A DNA stretch of 64,000 bases from Rhodanobacter sp. 7MK24. GTDB lineage: Bacteria > Pseudomonadota > Gammaproteobacteria > Xanthomonadales > Rhodanobacteraceae. Location: contig NZ_JACYXL010000011.1 in the NCBI RefSeq assembly GCF_014842995.1, positions 62,001 to 126,000 on the forward strand, read 5' to 3'. Below are positions 55,835-63,933 of this stretch, piece by piece (the stretch's first letter is position 1; every line of letters starts with the position of its first letter). The notes under the pieces are model-generated. The model was not told the origin of the DNA. It was given only the letters and a program-made list of their open reading frames with translations, and made no database searches. A program made the translations under genes and the position numbers.

Positions 55835-56206
55835 TCAATGCTCGCAGAGAAAGGCTATCAGGCCAGCGCGGCGCTTCGCGCTGAGCCCGCGCATGGCCGT
55901 GATCACGCTGCGCTCCTGCGGCGACAGCGTTTCGTAGCTGGAGGCTTGCTCGCCCACACCGGAAGTCGCCGGCTCGCGTCCCATCGCCAGCCAGTCCAGG
56001 CTGCAGCGGTATTCCACGGCCATCTCGATCAGTCGCGACAGTTCCGGCAGGGCGCGTCCGGCGAACCACAGTCTGGCGGTTTCACGGGCTACGCCGAAAT
56101 GCGCGGCAACCGTGACCACGCGCTGGCGCCCGCCAGGCACGCCGGCTTCGTTGCAGGCGTGCTGCAGGCGGCCGGCGAAATCGACATAGGGTGCGGGACG
56201 GGGCAT
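55835..56206 (-). CDS. Helix-turn-helix regulator divergent from the lasso locus
   Basis: The 123-residue protein has an N-terminal helix-turn-helix region (about 15-75) with VVTVAAHFGVARETARLWFAGRALPELSRLIEMA, resembling phage-repressor (XRE)-type domains. A short helical C-terminal part ends in SAKRRAGLIAFLCEH. ATG 56206 is taken as start; a TTG at 56224 would add six residues. It diverges from the TonB-receptor promoter, and an inverted repeat overlapping that promoter (56264-56284) is a natural operator. It likely regulates uptake and processing genes of the lasso peptide. Confidence 0.8.
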   Translation of the reverse strand: MPRPAPYVDFAGRLQHACNEAGVPGGRQRVVTVAAHFGVARETARLWFAGRALPELSRLIEMAVEYRCSLDWLAMGREPATSGVGEQASSYETLSPQERSVITAMRGLSAKRRAGLIAFLCEH

Positions 56207-56263
56207 GCGGACCAGGACGTACAACGGGAACCCAAGTCATTCTTGCAAGCCGACCAATCACGT

Positions 56264-56284
56264 TTGGCAAGTTTTGCTTGTCAA
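56264..56284. promoter_or_regulatory. Candidate operator (inverted repeat)
   Basis: TTGGCAAG (56264-56271) and CTTGTCAA (56277-56284) form an inverted repeat with one mismatch and a five-base spacer, overlapping the -35 element of the rightward promoter. A related half-site palindrome CTTGCAAG lies at 56242-56249. It is a likely binding site for the divergently encoded helix-turn-helix protein. Confidence 0.6.
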
Positions 56285-56306
56285 TACAAATTTGAATTGC
56301 TATTCT
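56278..56306 (+). promoter_or_regulatory. Sigma-70 promoter for the TonB receptor / isopeptidase genes
   Basis: TTGTCA (56278-56283) is separated by exactly 17 bases from TATTCT (56301-56306), in an AT-rich pocket. It directs transcription rightward and overlaps the operator candidate. Confidence 0.7.
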
Positions 56307-56411
56307 ATAACCCTAACGTGACGCCGTTGCAGACAGAGCCAGTACTGCTCTTGATCGGCACACGCGCACGAACAGCTTCGGTGACAACGCCGGTGCGGGT
56401 CGGTACGGGGA

Positions 56412-56762
56412 ATGTCCCTGCCTGAGGGCGGGGTGGCAGCCAGCAGCGAGCCGTCCAAGCACGGTTTGCGCGAGGGAAAACAATGGAAAGGCAATCGGAG
56501 AAGCCGCCTGGGCGCGGCTGGCGCGTCCGCGCGCGCCTCGAAGCAGCCGGCCCGGCACGAGCGGCCGGGTTGGCGGCGGCTGCTGTGTGTCGATCCGCGC
56601 CTGCAATGGGTACGACGACGAATGCCCATGGCTGGCGACCCCGTGCTGCCCATGCATGCCGGATGCCGTACCGGTCGCACCGAACGACTTTGCCTGGCTC
56701 GACTCGGGATCAACCCGGGTGCGGGCAGGGCCAACCTGGGGAAAGCAAAGGACGCAGCATGA
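56412..56762 (+). CDS. Possible small basic protein coupled to the TonB receptor
   Basis: This 116-codon frame (MSLPEGGVAASSEPSKHGLR onward) has mostly G/C third positions and ends in a TGA that overlaps the receptor ATG as ATGA (56759-56762). That overlap is the usual sign of translational coupling. The product is Arg/Gly/Ala-rich with Trp-Arg-Arg patches and four Cys, and no recognised family. A GGGGA sits directly before the start, giving poor ribosome spacing. It could instead be untranslated leader; the region 56307-56758 is otherwise empty. Confidence 0.4.
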   Translation: MSLPEGGVAASSEPSKHGLREGKQWKGNRRSRLGAAGASARASKQPARHERPGWRRLLCVDPRLQWVRRRMPMAGDPVLPMHAGCRTGRTERLCLARLGINPGAGRANLGKAKDAA

Positions 56763-59167
56763 AGACAAGCACGCTACGCAATGCCATTTCCATCGCCCTG
56801 CTCGTCGCCGCTGGCGGTGCGAGCGATTGGGCCGCAGCCCAAGACACCACGACAGAAGCAAGTGCGCAAGGCGCGGTATCGACAGTCGACACTCCGGCCA
56901 ACAAGCAACCAAAAAAGGCGGCGAGCAAGACGGCGGTGCCAGCGGTGACGAACCTGGAGGCCACAACGGTCACCGGCACGCGTATCCGCGGCGGCAGCAC
57001 ACCATCGCCGGTCATCACGATCGGCAGCGAGCAGATGCAGGACGAGGGTTTCACGGATCTCGGTGAGGTGATTCGCAGCCTGCCGCAGAACTTCTCGGGA
57101 GGACAGAACCCAGGCGTGCTCAGCGGCAACCTGGCCGGCGCAGGCAACGCCAACCAGAACCTGACGGGCGGTTCGAGCCTGAACCTGCGTGGTCTCGGCG
57201 CCGATGCAACGTTGACGTTGCTCGACGGACGCCGCATGGCCTATGGCGGCTTCACCCAGGCGGTGGATATCAGCGCGATACCGGTGGCGGCGGTGGAGCG
57301 TATCGAGATAGTCCCGGATGGTGCGTCGGCGATCTACGGTTCCGATGCGGTGGGTGGCGTGGGCAACGTGATCCTCAAGCGAGACTACGACGGTGTAACT
57401 GTGGGCACGCGCTATGGCGAAGCCACCGACGGTGGGCTGATTACGCGGGAGTACGACATCACCGCCGGCACCACCTGGCGCAGCGGCGGTCTGATCGCAA
57501 CCTACAAGGACGAATCGGTCGATCCCGTCTACAGCAGCCAGCGCAGCTACACCACGCAGCTGGTCAATCCGACGACCCTGTATCCGGGTAGTGACCTGCA
57601 CAGCGGCCTGCTCAGCGTCCACCAGTCGCTTGGAGACTCTGCCGAATTGCGCCTGGATGCGTTGCGTACCGCGCGCGACCAACTGTTTCTGTACAACAAC
57701 AGCGGTATCAACAGCCGGGCCGCGCCGGACACGACGACGACCCTCGTCTCGCCCAGTCTGGAGATCTGGCTGCCGAATGACTGGACGCTGTCGCTCGCTG
57801 CGACTTCCGGCTGGGACGAGCACCACGAATATCTGGTGCAGACCGTGGTCGCCAGCGGTGTGGCGGCGATCACCGATGCCTGCTACTGCAACGAAAGCCG
57901 CAGCTACGAGCTTGGCGCGGAAGGGCCCTTGTTCGCATTGCCCGGAGGCGACGCACGGTTGGCGGCCGGCATCGGCTACCGGGAGAACACGTTCCGCGAT
58001 GTCGACCACGTCAATACGGTCGACACCTTCCGCGGTAGCGAAGGCGCCCGCTTTGCGTACGCGGAATTCAACCTTCCGCTGATCGGTCCCGACCAGCAGG
58101 TCCGCGGTGTCCAGCGCCTGGAGGTGACAGCTGCGGTGCGTGGCGAGGACTACAGCACTTTCGGTGGCGTGACCACGCCGAAGCTGGGCGTGATCTACGG
58201 TCCCAGTCCCGACTTCACCTTGAAGGCGTCCTGGGGCAAGTCCTTCAAAGCACCCACGCTCTTCGAGCAGGACTACGCGCAGAACGCATATCTCTTTTCG
58301 CCGCGCAGCTTCGGCGGCGTCGGCTATCCGGCCGATGCCACCGTGCTGGTTCTGGACGGCGGCAACCGGCAACTAAAGCCGGAACGTGCCTCCACGCAGT
58401 CGGCGTCGCTGGCGTTCCATCCCGAGTCGGTGCGCGAGCTGGAAGCGGAGTTGAGCTGGTTTCGCATCGACTACCACGATCGGGTGATCCAGCCGATCGC
58501 CAACTCCAGCCAGGCTTTGAACAACGCGATCTACGCACCGTACGTCGATCTTGCACCGACGCCGCAGGCGCAGGCGCAGGTGATTGCCAGTGCGCAATCG
58601 CTCTACGACTTTGCCGGAGCACCTTACGACCCGAGCAAGGTGGCAGCGATCATCTACACGCAATACGCCAACACCGCTCAGCAGCGTATTCAGGGCATCG
58701 ACCTGTCGGGATCGTATCGGCTCGAACTGGGGCAGGGTGCGTTGATCCTGCGCGGGTCGACAAGCTGGCTGGACAGCACGCAGCAAACCCTTCCCACTGC
58801 GCCGGCCTATGCCTTGTCGGGCACGCTTTTCAATCCGCCGAAGGTCAGCGGACGCCTCGGCACGGACTGGAAGCGGGGAGGATTCACCGCGTCGCTCTTT
58901 GCCAACTACCGGAGCGGGGTCATCAACCGGATCGACAGCGTGAAATCCGCCTCGTTCACCACGTTCGATGCGGCGCTTCGCTATTCCGTCGGCAAGCGTG
59001 ACGACGCATGGTCGGGAATGGAGTTCGCCCTGTCGCTGGACAATGCACTGGATCGCCATCCGCCGCTGTACCGCGTGGTCTCGCCTCGCTACGTGGCGCC
59101 CTACGACTCGACCAACTATTCGGCGATCGGTCGCTTCCTGAGTCTCTCCGTGTCCAAGCACTGGTGA
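56759..59167 (+). CDS. TonB-dependent outer-membrane receptor of the lasso-peptide locus
   Basis: The 802-residue receptor has a signal peptide (about 1-28), a TonB-box-like LEATTVTGTRIRGG (about 61-74) and a plug domain. The plug contains DLGEVIRSLPQNFSGGQNPG and LNLRGLGADATLTLLDGRR, and VERIEIVPDGASAIYGSDAVGGVGNVI. A 22-strand barrel follows, ending in aromatic Trp (SVSKHW). Such receptors sit beside isopeptidase-type lasso clusters, where they are thought to import the lasso peptide or a complex. GGGGAAAGCAAAGGA lies upstream of the ATG. The isopeptidase gene follows after 56 bp. Confidence 0.93.
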   Translation: MKTSTLRNAISIALLVAAGGASDWAAAQDTTTEASAQGAVSTVDTPANKQPKKAASKTAVPAVTNLEATTVTGTRIRGGSTPSPVITIGSEQMQDEGFTDLGEVIRSLPQNFSGGQNPGVLSGNLAGAGNANQNLTGGSSLNLRGLGADATLTLLDGRRMAYGGFTQAVDISAIPVAAVERIEIVPDGASAIYGSDAVGGVGNVILKRDYDGVTVGTRYGEATDGGLITREYDITAGTTWRSGGLIATYKDESVDPVYSSQRSYTTQLVNPTTLYPGSDLHSGLLSVHQSLGDSAELRLDALRTARDQLFLYNNSGINSRAAPDTTTTLVSPSLEIWLPNDWTLSLAATSGWDEHHEYLVQTVVASGVAAITDACYCNESRSYELGAEGPLFALPGGDARLAAGIGYRENTFRDVDHVNTVDTFRGSEGARFAYAEFNLPLIGPDQQVRGVQRLEVTAAVRGEDYSTFGGVTTPKLGVIYGPSPDFTLKASWGKSFKAPTLFEQDYAQNAYLFSPRSFGGVGYPADATVLVLDGGNRQLKPERASTQSASLAFHPESVRELEAELSWFRIDYHDRVIQPIANSSQALNNAIYAPYVDLAPTPQAQAQVIASAQSLYDFAGAPYDPSKVAAIIYTQYANTAQQRIQGIDLSGSYRLELGQGALILRGSTSWLDSTQQTLPTAPAYALSGTLFNPPKVSGRLGTDWKRGGFTASLFANYRSGVINRIDSVKSASFTTFDAALRYSVGKRDDAWSGMEFALSLDNALDRHPPLYRVVSPRYVAPYDSTNYSAIGRFLSLSVSKHW

Positions 59168-59223
59168 TGACTGCCGGCTGCCGGATGCAGTCCATGTTTC
59201 CTCGTTGTCGAAGAGGGCCGATC

Positions 59224-61311
59224 ATGTCCATGCCGAAGTGCATCGTGTGGCACCTGCTGATTGCAGGTGCCTTGCTGGCAACCTCCGCGTCCGCGTGTCA
59301 TGCGTCCGCGATCTCACCCCGCCGGCTGCTGGAAGTGGCCGATATCGCTGGTCCGACGATATCGCCGGATGGCCACAGTGTGGCGTTCCGGATCGAACGC
59401 GCGTCCGTGGGGCGGAATACCTACGACACTGTCTGGTACGTACAGGGTCTGGACGATGCGTTGCCTAGACGTGTCGCGGATGGCGGCATTCCGTTGCGCG
59501 ATTCGGCAGGCGGATCCTTGCCGCCCAAGGTGGTTTGGTCCCCCGACAGTCGTTGGATCTACTACCGCGCCGTGGTCGACGGAAAAATCGACATATGGCG
59601 CGCGGAAGCCGACGGCTCCAGCGCGGAACCACTGACGCATGATGCGGCTGACGTGCGCGATTTCGCCTTGGTCGATGGCGGTCATGCCCTCAGATACAGT
59701 GTCGGTGCGATGCGCGAAGAGGTGTTGGCGGCGGAGCTGGCCGAATACGACAGCGGCATCCATATCGACGATACCGTGCCGATCGGCCAGGGGCTGTTCC
59801 GCTCCGGCGACGTCGCGGGCCGCCTGGTGACACAGCGCTTCGGCAAGGTCTGGTTCGACCGCGCTCCGCTGCTCGGCGATGTGCCGGATCGCTGGATGGA
59901 GATCGACCTCGCCTCAGGAACGAAACGAGCGCTTGCAGGCCCGGATGTGCCTGCAGAGCCATCGCTGGCTCCAGGCAAGGCAGGTGTCGATGGCGATCCC
60001 TGGGAATCCGTCCGCAATCCGCAGGACGGCAGAGTGGCCTGGCTTACGCGTATCGGCGATCGTGGCGGACAACAGCAGCGTCCGGATGTCCTGCTATCCG
60101 CGTTGCCCCGTGCACATGCGAGTCGCGCCGTTCGCTGCATCTCGGAGCTGTGTACGGGCAGGGCCATCAGCGGGATGCAGTGGCGTCCGGATCATGACGA
60201 AGTGCTGTTCACCGTCACCGATCCCCACCAAGGCCAGGCGCAGTCGATCCTTCGATGGAATGTGGCGACGGGGCAGGTACGCGTAGTCGTGGAGACCACG
60301 GGATTGGTCAACGGTGGCCGCGATCCAGCATGGAGCTGCGGCGTATCGGACGGCGCGCTGGCGTGTGTGACGGCAGAAGCCGACCAGCCGCCGCGATTGG
60401 AGAGGGTTGATCTGGAAAGTGGGGAGCGTCATGTCCTGTTCGATCCCAATGCAGCGCTCGCAAAGGACATGGCAGCGGTCGCGCCCGCACGCCTGCTGCG
60501 ATGGCAGGACAAGCAAGGGCGATGGTTCGCCGGCCAGTTCTATTCGGCCCGACATGGTGGCGCTGGACCCGCTCCGCTGTTCGTCACCTATTACAGCTGC
60601 CCGGGATTTGTACGGGGCGGGGTAGGGGACGAATGGCCGCTAGCCACGTTGGCGCAGGCCGGCATCTCGGCGCTGTGCATCAACCACCCACCGGGTTACA
60701 TCATGGACGCAGTGGCGCGATATGGAGAGGGATTGGCGGCGGTTGAAAGTGCGGTTGAGCTGCTGTCCCGGGAAGGTGAGATCGACCCCTCGCGCGTGGG
60801 GATGGGCGGATTGAGCTTTGGCAGCGAGGTGACAATGTGGACGCTCAGCCAATCCAATGTGCTTGCGGCTGCATCCGTCTCGACCCCGGTGCTGTCACCG
60901 TTTTACTACGTGATGGGCAGCATCAAGGGCAAAGCCTTCTTCAAAGGCCTGCGGGATCTGTGGGGGCTGGGTTCACCGAACGAGACACCGGAGCGCTGGA
61001 AGGTACTCTCGCCGGTTTTCCAAGTGGACAGGATCCACGCCCCGATCCTCTTTCAGCACTCCGAACAGGAGTACATGCTCGCGTTGGACTATGAGATTCC
61101 GTTGATCCGGAAGCACAAGGCGGATCTCTATGTGTTCCCGAACGAACCGCATCAGAAGTTCCAGCCGCGGCACAAGCTGGCCGTGTACGAAAGAAACCTC
61201 GACTGGTTTCGGTTCTGGCTGCAGGGCTACGAAGACCCGGACCCCTCGAAGAAGGTGCAGTACGCCCGCTGGCGGCAGATGAAGGCGGCCATGGCGGCGC
61301 GCGCACCGTGA
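59224..61311 (+). CDS. AtxE2-type lasso peptide isopeptidase
   Basis: The 695-residue protein has a signal peptide (about 1-29) and an N-terminal beta-propeller with SPRRLLEVADIAGPTISPDGHSVAFRIERASVG. The prolyl-oligopeptidase catalytic domain has nucleophile Ser531 in GMGGLSFGSEVT, a Glu in HSEQEY (Glu614 or 616) and His643 in NEPHQKF. These spacings are close to those I recall for AtxE2. Such enzymes cleave the isopeptide bond of a threaded lasso peptide and linearise it. It ends KKVQYARWRQMKAAMA. It is convergent with the cyclase gene, only 17 bp away. Confidence 0.93.
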   Translation: MSMPKCIVWHLLIAGALLATSASACHASAISPRRLLEVADIAGPTISPDGHSVAFRIERASVGRNTYDTVWYVQGLDDALPRRVADGGIPLRDSAGGSLPPKVVWSPDSRWIYYRAVVDGKIDIWRAEADGSSAEPLTHDAADVRDFALVDGGHALRYSVGAMREEVLAAELAEYDSGIHIDDTVPIGQGLFRSGDVAGRLVTQRFGKVWFDRAPLLGDVPDRWMEIDLASGTKRALAGPDVPAEPSLAPGKAGVDGDPWESVRNPQDGRVAWLTRIGDRGGQQQRPDVLLSALPRAHASRAVRCISELCTGRAISGMQWRPDHDEVLFTVTDPHQGQAQSILRWNVATGQVRVVVETTGLVNGGRDPAWSCGVSDGALACVTAEADQPPRLERVDLESGERHVLFDPNAALAKDMAAVAPARLLRWQDKQGRWFAGQFYSARHGGAGPAPLFVTYYSCPGFVRGGVGDEWPLATLAQAGISALCINHPPGYIMDAVARYGEGLAAVESAVELLSREGEIDPSRVGMGGLSFGSEVTMWTLSQSNVLAAASVSTPVLSPFYYVMGSIKGKAFFKGLRDLWGLGSPNETPERWKVLSPVFQVDRIHAPILFQHSEQEYMLALDYEIPLIRKHKADLYVFPNEPHQKFQPRHKLAVYERNLDWFRFWLQGYEDPDPSKKVQYARWRQMKAAMAARAP

Positions 61312-61328
61312 GCTGGGCCGCATGACTT

Positions 61329-63044
61329 TCAGGTTTGATGTCGGACCCAGTTCTCGACAGCGCACAGGTCGAATATCCGCATGAACCTGTCGTCTCGCGA
61401 GGCCAGGTCGCGATCGAAGAATTGCCGGAGGGAGTCGGTGTCGAGAAGGCCTTGTCCTTCGAGCTGGCCAGTCAGGAGGTAATCCTGGAACAGGCGCTTG
61501 TTCCGGCGATAGACCGCGCCGGAGTAGTTCATGAAGCTTCCTTTGCTGCGTCGATGCAGAATTTCGGAGGGAAGCAGATCCGCAAACGCGTCACGGGCCA
61601 CAGCTCGATTCCGGCCTCCGGTTATCCACATCCAGCTTGGAACCTTGAGGCAGGCTTCCACGACGGGTTGGGACAGCAGAGGCATTCGCAGATGCCACTT
61701 CGCGCCGCGCGCCAGCCCGTCCCTGAAGACCTGGGTGCCGGCCAGGTCGAAGATGCGTTCCCGATCGCCAGCCAACGCGTCGTCGGGCGCCTCAAACCAG
61801 GGATGGGGTTCCAGCATCGCTGGCGCTGGCTTGGTGGACAGGAATGACATGTCGGGCCTTCGCGGAGGCTTCGGCCGAACGAGCAGTTTCCTGAGGGACA
61901 GCCTGCCTGCCTTCCAGAAAGTGCATTGGTGGAGTTCGGCGAGATCGCGGATCGCACGGATGCCGGCAATCGTTCCACGTTCCCTGAGCGCGTCGGCTGC
62001 CGGTGCGGCGGTTCGTGTGTAGCAGAAGACGGTATCGCCGCCACCGCCGGAAAAGAAGCTGTTGATGCCAAGCCGCTTGCCGAACGCCTCGTTCAATTCA
62101 TTGGCCGCATGCTGCAGGAACCACGTGCTCGGTGCTACCGCGTGCGCTGGAATCCGGAAGCCGGGCTGCGTTTCGTCGAAGCCCAGTCTTTCGACATGCA
62201 GTTCCGCACCCAGCACATCCGCCATCAATGACGCGTACCTTCGTTCATCGGCACCGGGTACGGGCGTGACTAGATTGCAACATGCCACGCGTGCGTTCGC
62301 GTCTTGCAGGCAGGCGGCGACGATGGAGGAGTCCAGTCCTCCGGACAGCTCAAGCAGAAGGGATTGATCCGTCTCGGCCCAGCGCTTCACCGTGGATGAC
62401 ACCGCACTTCGAACGTCGGCTTGAGCCTCAAACCTGTCGCGATGTCTGCGCGATGGGGCGACGAATGGCCATGGCGACCACGCTTGCTCCAAGGAATACC
62501 GGTTTCCCCGTACGTGGAGTTGGCAACCCGGCAGCAGTTCGCGCAGACCGGCAAGACCGGTGCGCCCGGCCTTGTGGTGCGGGTAGATCAGGTGGCCGCC
62601 GATGAAATCCCAGTCAATTGCCCTGCTGTACAGACCCGACCGCTCCGCGATCGTTATGTCCGAGGTGATGAAGCGCTTGCTGGGCGAGTAGACGCAGTCG
62701 ACACCGCCAGACGGATCGCGCATGACCGTCGCGGCATCCGAATCACGTCCGGATGGCTGCAGAAGCAAGTATTCGCCCCAGAAATTGTCGACGAAGAAAT
62801 CGACGAGTCGGCGTGGGGAGGAAAGGCGGGACAAATCCGAACTTCCATCCGCGCGCGGAAAGGCATGTCCGACCAGCGCGCCAACGGATGCAAGAGAGAG
62901 TACGGGTGTGTCTCCATCGGCATACAGGTCGATACACCCCAAGGCCAGCTTGTGGTGAAGCCCGAGCTCTTGCAGTCTCTCATCGATACATGCGCCATCC
63001 TCTCTCCGGCCACACCCGTCGAGCAATGCGATGTATCGGTACAT
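61329..63044 (-). CDS. Lasso peptide cyclase (C protein, asparagine synthetase-like)
   Basis: The 571-residue protein has an N-terminal glutamine-amidotransferase-like domain without the catalytic Cys2. The synthetase domain (from about 200) has the PP-loop LSGGLDSS (Ser234-Ser240 region). In lasso biosynthesis this enzyme adenylates a Glu or Asp side chain and closes the ring on the N-terminal amine. FFSGGGGDTVF and a C-terminal RRSKGSF segment are typical of the family. It overlaps the B gene: the ATG at 63044 gives TGATG, and a GTG at 63047 is the alternative. It is thus translationally coupled to B. Confidence 0.95.
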   Translation of the reverse strand: MYRYIALLDGCGRREDGACIDERLQELGLHHKLALGCIDLYADGDTPVLSLASVGALVGHAFPRADGSSDLSRLSSPRRLVDFFVDNFWGEYLLLQPSGRDSDAATVMRDPSGGVDCVYSPSKRFITSDITIAERSGLYSRAIDWDFIGGHLIYPHHKAGRTGLAGLRELLPGCQLHVRGNRYSLEQAWSPWPFVAPSRRHRDRFEAQADVRSAVSSTVKRWAETDQSLLLELSGGLDSSIVAACLQDANARVACCNLVTPVPGADERRYASLMADVLGAELHVERLGFDETQPGFRIPAHAVAPSTWFLQHAANELNEAFGKRLGINSFFSGGGGDTVFCYTRTAAPAADALRERGTIAGIRAIRDLAELHQCTFWKAGRLSLRKLLVRPKPPRRPDMSFLSTKPAPAMLEPHPWFEAPDDALAGDRERIFDLAGTQVFRDGLARGAKWHLRMPLLSQPVVEACLKVPSWMWITGGRNRAVARDAFADLLPSEILHRRSKGSFMNYSGAVYRRNKRLFQDYLLTGQLEGQGLLDTDSLRQFFDRDLASRDDRFMRIFDLCAVENWVRHQT

Positions 63045-63727
63045 CACACGATCCGTATCGGCGTGTGCGTGATGGCATTGCCCACGGTATCGTTCAAGAC
63101 GATGTCATCCACCTGCACCCAGCAGTGTGCGGAGAAGGGATCGAGAGCGATTCCGAACACGACATGCGCATGAATCCGCCTTCTGAGCAGGAATTTCGTC
63201 ATCGCGACGGAATCCAGCAGGCAACGCATCTCAATCGGTACATAAAGGCGTGCACGACGGAATATGGCGGCTGCTTCAGAGAGTCGTCGCTCCGAAAATT
63301 CTGCAAGCGCCCCAGTGCCCGCGGTCTGGATGCGCCTTTCAGCTGCAAGGCCGTCGAGGAGGTTCTTGAGCGTGGAAATCTTCAGCTTTATCCGTGTGAT
63401 CAGGACGATTGCGAAAACCTCCATCAGCTCTGAGACGCGAAGTTTCCGCGACGGAAGCGATGCTTCCATGGCGCTGCGAATGACGGGCTCGATGCTTGGA
63501 CTGTCGCCAGTCATCGGATGCAATGGTTCAACGAGGATGCGGCGTTCCACCAATGTGCTTATGTCCGGACCGGGACACTCAGCTCCATCCAGGTAGGCAA
63601 CCAGCGCCTGTTCCATCAGGAATGGCAACTGGAAGTACCGATCATCGCCGACGTCCAGAAAGACCAGCCTATCGTCGACCCTGCAGTACGAAAGATCGTC
63701 ACGCAACACGTAGCGGGTCATGCCCAT
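63044..63727 (-). CDS. Lasso peptide B protein (leader-binding domain plus transglutaminase-like protease)
   Basis: The 227-residue protein joins an N-terminal RRE/PqqD-like domain (about 1-80, with VDDRLVFLDVGDDRYFQLP) to a transglutaminase-like Cys protease. Cys169 lies in EMRCLLDS, His201 in SAHCWVQVDD and Asp213 in VLND. The 32 and 12 residue spacings equal those I recall for McjB (Cys150, His182, Asp194). It recognises the leader and cuts it off to free the ring amine. Two starts are possible (63727 or 63721); GAGG lies nine bases before the second, so it is the better-spaced. Confidence 0.93.
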   Translation of the reverse strand: MGMTRYVLRDDLSYCRVDDRLVFLDVGDDRYFQLPFLMEQALVAYLDGAECPGPDISTLVERRILVEPLHPMTGDSPSIEPVIRSAMEASLPSRKLRVSELMEVFAIVLITRIKLKISTLKNLLDGLAAERRIQTAGTGALAEFSERRLSEAAAIFRRARLYVPIEMRCLLDSVAMTKFLLRRRIHAHVVFGIALDPFSAHCWVQVDDIVLNDTVGNAITHTPIRIV

Positions 63728-63741
63728 ATCCCTCGAAGGAG

Positions 63742-63771
63742 AAGGGACGCGCCCGGCGGGGCGCGTCCCTT
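63742..63771 (-). terminator. Intergenic hairpin between lasso genes A and B
   Basis: A perfect 13-bp stem, 63742-63754 with 63759-63771, has a four-base loop and A/T at its ends. It lies 4 bp after the precursor stop and 14 bp before the B start. Similar hairpins between A and B genes of lasso loci attenuate read-through, so precursor mRNA exceeds enzyme mRNA. Confidence 0.85.
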
Positions 63772-63775
63772 GGAC

Positions 63776-63916
63776 TCAGTCCTGAGAAATTCCCGCGGGG
63801 CTGAAGCCGCCAATGACTTCGTTCGTCAGCGGGCCGCCCTGGGTTTCGACGCTGGCGATGCCGAGCACGGTGACGTCTTCCGACGCGGTGGTGTCGATGT
63901 TTTCGTTTGTGTTCAT
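63776..63916 (-). CDS. Lasso peptide precursor, xanthomonin-like
   Basis: The 46-residue precursor has a 26-residue leader (MNTNENIDTTASEDVTVLGI then ASVETQ) and a 20-residue core GGPLTNEVIGGFSPAGISQD (codons 27-46, 63838-63779). Thr sits at leader position -2, as required by lasso proteases. Core Gly1 and Glu7 predict a seven-residue ring; later Phe12 and the residues around Gly10-Gly11 would form the loop and plug. The core resembles xanthomonin I (GGPLAGEEIGGFNVPG from memory), including IGGF and the PLxxE spacing. AGGAG lies six bases before the ATG. An in-frame ATG at 63958 lies upstream of the ribosome site and is not favoured. Confidence 0.93.
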   Translation of the reverse strand: MNTNENIDTTASEDVTVLGIASVETQGGPLTNEVIGGFSPAGISQD

Positions 63917-63933
63917 CTCAGTCTCCTGCAGTC

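Noticed and set aside
61335-63173. Rightward open frames opposite lasso cyclase and protease
   Set aside because: The leftward frames carry the full cyclase and protease motifs with exact catalytic spacing; the rightward ones are shadows.
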